Assembly (NCBI RefSeq): GCF_000302455.1
Contig: NZ_AMPO01000010.1
Location: forward strand, 62,001 to 126,000
DNA length: 64,000 bases
Direction of reading: 5' to 3'
From: Methanobacterium formicicum DSM 3637
Lineage (GTDB): Archaea > Methanobacteriota > Methanobacteria > Methanobacteriales > Methanobacteriaceae
The translations under genes were made by a program, and so were the position numbers. How positions within the stretch are numbered: the stretch's first letter is position 1; every line of letters starts with the position of its first letter. Below the pieces are notes generated by a model. The model was not told the origin of the DNA. It saw only the letters and a program-made list of their open reading frames with translations, and searched no databases. This document shows, one piece after another, positions 62,066 to 64,000 of the stretch.

Positions 62066-63298
62066 TTAAGCACTTCTATTCTCTTTTTTCAGGAAATAGT
62101 TGAGTTGATCTTTCAGGATGTCATTGAGAGTATAATCAATTTTACCACCAATTCCCTGTATCTTTTTAGTGTCAGCCAGTAAGATAGGAACTTCAGCTGG
62201 TCGGAAGCGGTCTGGGTTGAATTCAATGGTAACTGGGCCTTTATCAGTGTTAACCTGTATACCTTTATCTTCCAGGGTGTATTCCAGATGTCCTTCCAGT
62301 ATTAACTGGTCAATTTTAGTTTTGGGGAATTTGATTCCGAAGATAGAACTGTTGTCCATTTCATTGGGGTCCTGGATCTTTTTATCTCCTTTGAGGGTTT
62401 CGATGTTATTCACGTTCCATCCAGCTTCTTCCAGTCCCATCAATATGTAACTGAGGACGGAGTTGGTTCTCATTGATCCCTGGTTGTAAACTTCTCCTGA
62501 TTGTCCTTTTTCAGCCAGTAAAAGGTATCCCTGAACTATATCTTTAACATGGGACCAGTCACGTAAAGAATTGAGGTTTCCAATAACAATACGGTCGGTT
62601 TCACCTGCTTTCAGTTTCATGATCTGATTGGTAACCACTGAGGTTACGAACATAATTCCTCTTCCAGCTCCTTCGTGATTGAATGCCCTTGACACCACGG
62701 TGTCCAGACCATAGGAGTGGTAATAGTTTCTCATTAAATAATCACCGTATACTTTAGAAACTGCATATGGTGACATTGGTCTGAGAGGGTTAATTTCTTT
62801 AATTGGCACTTCTGGCATTTCTTCAGGTTCTGGGAAGATGGTACCATAATCTTTTTTAGCCTTTTCGTACTGTTCATTGGAAGATAGGACCAGCCCATAT
62901 TCTTCACTTGAACCAGCAAATACAGTTTTAGCATCTGATTCACTCATTCTAACGGCTTCTAAAAGATTTGATGTTCCAATACAGTTTATATTCTGTGTTT
63001 CCTGGGAGTTGTCGAAGGATCTTTCGACAAATGACTGGGCTGCCAGGTGAAAAATGTAATCCGGTTCTGATTCTTCCAGGGCATTGGTAAGGGATGTAAT
63101 ATCAGTAAGGTCACCTTCAACACGGGTTAATTCTCTGGCAATTCCTCGGTCAATGATATTTTTAGCTATTGTACCGTCAGCTCTCCTTCGTACCAGTCCG
63201 TAAACATTAGCTTCATTATTGATAAGCTCTTTAGCAAGATAAGAGCCGGCGAATCCACCTACACCTGTTATAAGCACATTTTTGTTTTTCCAATTCAT
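62066..63298 (-). CDS. GDP-mannose 4,6-dehydratase-type sugar nucleotide epimerase/dehydratase
   Basis: 410 residues from the ATG at 63298 (GAGG upstream); an earlier in-frame ATG would add a poor hydrophobic lead. NVLITGVGGFAGSYLAKELI binds NAD(P). FHLAAQSFVERSFDN, FAGSSEEYG, MSPYAVSKVYGDYLMRNYYH (YxxxK) and SRAFNHEGAGRG are typical of GDP-mannose 4,6-dehydratases of the short-chain dehydrogenase family. The C-terminal FNPDRFRPAEVPILLADTKK is also characteristic. It probably makes a 6-deoxy sugar nucleotide for envelope glycans. Confidence 0.92.
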   Translation of the reverse strand: MNWKNKNVLITGVGGFAGSYLAKELINNEANVYGLVRRRADGTIAKNIIDRGIARELTRVEGDLTDITSLTNALEESEPDYIFHLAAQSFVERSFDNSQETQNINCIGTSNLLEAVRMSESDAKTVFAGSSEEYGLVLSSNEQYEKAKKDYGTIFPEPEEMPEVPIKEINPLRPMSPYAVSKVYGDYLMRNYYHSYGLDTVVSRAFNHEGAGRGIMFVTSVVTNQIMKLKAGETDRIVIGNLNSLRDWSHVKDIVQGYLLLAEKGQSGEVYNQGSMRTNSVLSYILMGLEEAGWNVNNIETLKGDKKIQDPNEMDNSSIFGIKFPKTKIDQLILEGHLEYTLEDKGIQVNTDKGPVTIEFNPDRFRPAEVPILLADTKKIQGIGGKIDYTLNDILKDQLNYFLKKENRSA

Positions 63299-63604
63299 TT
63301 GAATTCCTCTAATATTCCTATTACATATGAAAATGACTTTAATAAAACATAAGAATATGATTTTAATAAAAAATGAGAAAATCACTTTAGTAAAACCATA
63401 TCAATCCTATCTTCTATTGGGTCTTCAATGATTTAAATCATATCATTGTAGTTTTAAATTTATTATTATTAAGTTTGGAGTTTTGATTTTTGTAAATTGT
63501 ACATCTATTGTTTAAATATTTTATCCAAATACTACTACCTTGAAAAAGATGTTTTGATGGTCACATTTAATAGATCTTTCTATTGGGATTCTATGTGTAG
63601 GGAT
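63299..63604. other. Intergenic region before the right-edge gene
   Basis: 306 AT-rich bases with the dehydratase promoter on the left. Nothing else is supported. Confidence 0.5.
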
Positions 63605-64000
63605 TTACACTCTTTGGTATAGGACAACCACTCCAAATGTCTTGATAATCTTGTAACTTTCTAGGTTCGGATGATTCTGATTGGTGGAATCAATAAAGTA
63701 ATCCACATCATTTGACGTAAGATAATCATTGAATTCACTAGTGGTGTTATACAATCTAGGATAAGCTCCTAAAATATCCATTTTCAGGTACCATCCCACT
63801 GCATTGGGATAATCAGACCTTATATTTTTATTTTGGTAGTCTGGATCATAGTCAGTTAACCAGTTGCTTGCACTGGAAATGTCCAGAGTGAATGTTTTTT
63901 TAGGCGCATGGCCGGTGTAGGTTGCTGTAGCTGAAAATAACAATATGAGTGCAATTATTATCCAAACTCCACATTTTCTGGAACTGGAAAGTTTCACACC
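63605..64000 (-). CDS. C-terminal part of a membrane protein, possible glycosyltransferase (partial)
   Basis: The frame stays open to the right edge, so only the last 130 or so residues are seen. It contains a hydrophobic helix (WIIIALILLFSATATYTG) followed by a soluble domain (YDPDYQNKNIRSDYPNAVGW, YLKMDILGAYPRLYNTTSEF, DVDYFIDSTNQNHPNLESY, IIKTFGVVVLYQRV). Tail domains like this occur in multi-pass glycosyltransferases and related membrane proteins, but I cannot name it. A GTG at 63997 is probably internal. Confidence 0.55.
   Translation of the reverse strand, partial: GVKLSSSRKCGVWIIIALILLFSATATYTGHAPKKTFTLDISSASNWLTDYDPDYQNKNIRSDYPNAVGWYLKMDILGAYPRLYNTTSEFNDYLTSNDVDYFIDSTNQNHPNLESYKIIKTFGVVVLYQRV

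Overview
The window looks like the chromosome of a mesophilic hydrogenotrophic methanogen of the Methanobacteriales, most likely Methanobacterium or a close relative. The clearest sign is a complete Eha energy-converting hydrogenase cluster whose 20 genes fall in the textbook ehaA to ehaT order. Supporting signs are archaeal GatC and ApgM, an archaeal Thi4, a DUF11-repeat surface protein with a C-terminal anchor, tRNA genes without encoded CCA, TATA-type promoters, and ribosome binding sites of the GGTGAT/GGAGG kind. Several genes start with TTG or GTG, and I moved some starts to fit the ribosome binding sites.

Layout. Positions 1-4.4 kb hold amino acid genes on the minus strand: an ApgM-family enzyme cut by the window edge, homoserine dehydrogenase, an ACT protein, gatC and asnB. 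A large surface protein follows (4.8-7.4 kb). From 8 to 42 kb lies a sulfur-rich region: a Cys-rich HTH regulator, cysE, cysK, two NifX-like genes (one frameshifted), a MoaD-like carrier with a solute-binding-like protein, hdrC-hdrB-hdrA with a GMC-type oxidoreductase, cysS with tRNA-Cys, a flavin protein, metY, metX, nifS, iscU, a nifS-fdhD fusion, pdxS, a MOSC protein, thi4, thiI, a MoeB/ThiF E1, a ThiS-like carrier and a metB-type enzyme. Unrelated genes are interspersed: tRNA-Gly and tRNA-Glu, a YkgJ protein, a TetR-MFS pair and a frameshifted zinc-ribbon membrane protein. From 42 to 58 kb come a hydrolase, a CBS protein, a polyferredoxin and the Eha cluster. The last 6 kb hold surface-glycan genes: a PIG-L deacetylase, a heparan-acetyltransferase-like membrane protein, a GDP-mannose dehydratase and an incomplete membrane protein.

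The most notable observation is a 14-bp palindrome, WTAAC-NATN-GTTAT, in front of seven sulfur-related transcription units. It often occurs as directly abutting tandem copies and in most cases lies just downstream of the presumed TATA box. The units are cysK, the moaD-like pair, tRNA-Cys (with cysS behind it), the flavin protein, metY, thi4 and the metB-type gene. This looks like one sulfur or cysteine regulon under an unidentified repressor. Inside it sits a tRNA-Cys that appears to carry C instead of the usual U at position 73.

Other points of interest are an in-frame cysteine desulfurase-FdhD fusion, an HdrA with an MvhD-like tail that has lost its cysteines, a Thi4 that appears to have a cysteine at the sulfur-donor position, and two genes broken at homopolymer runs.
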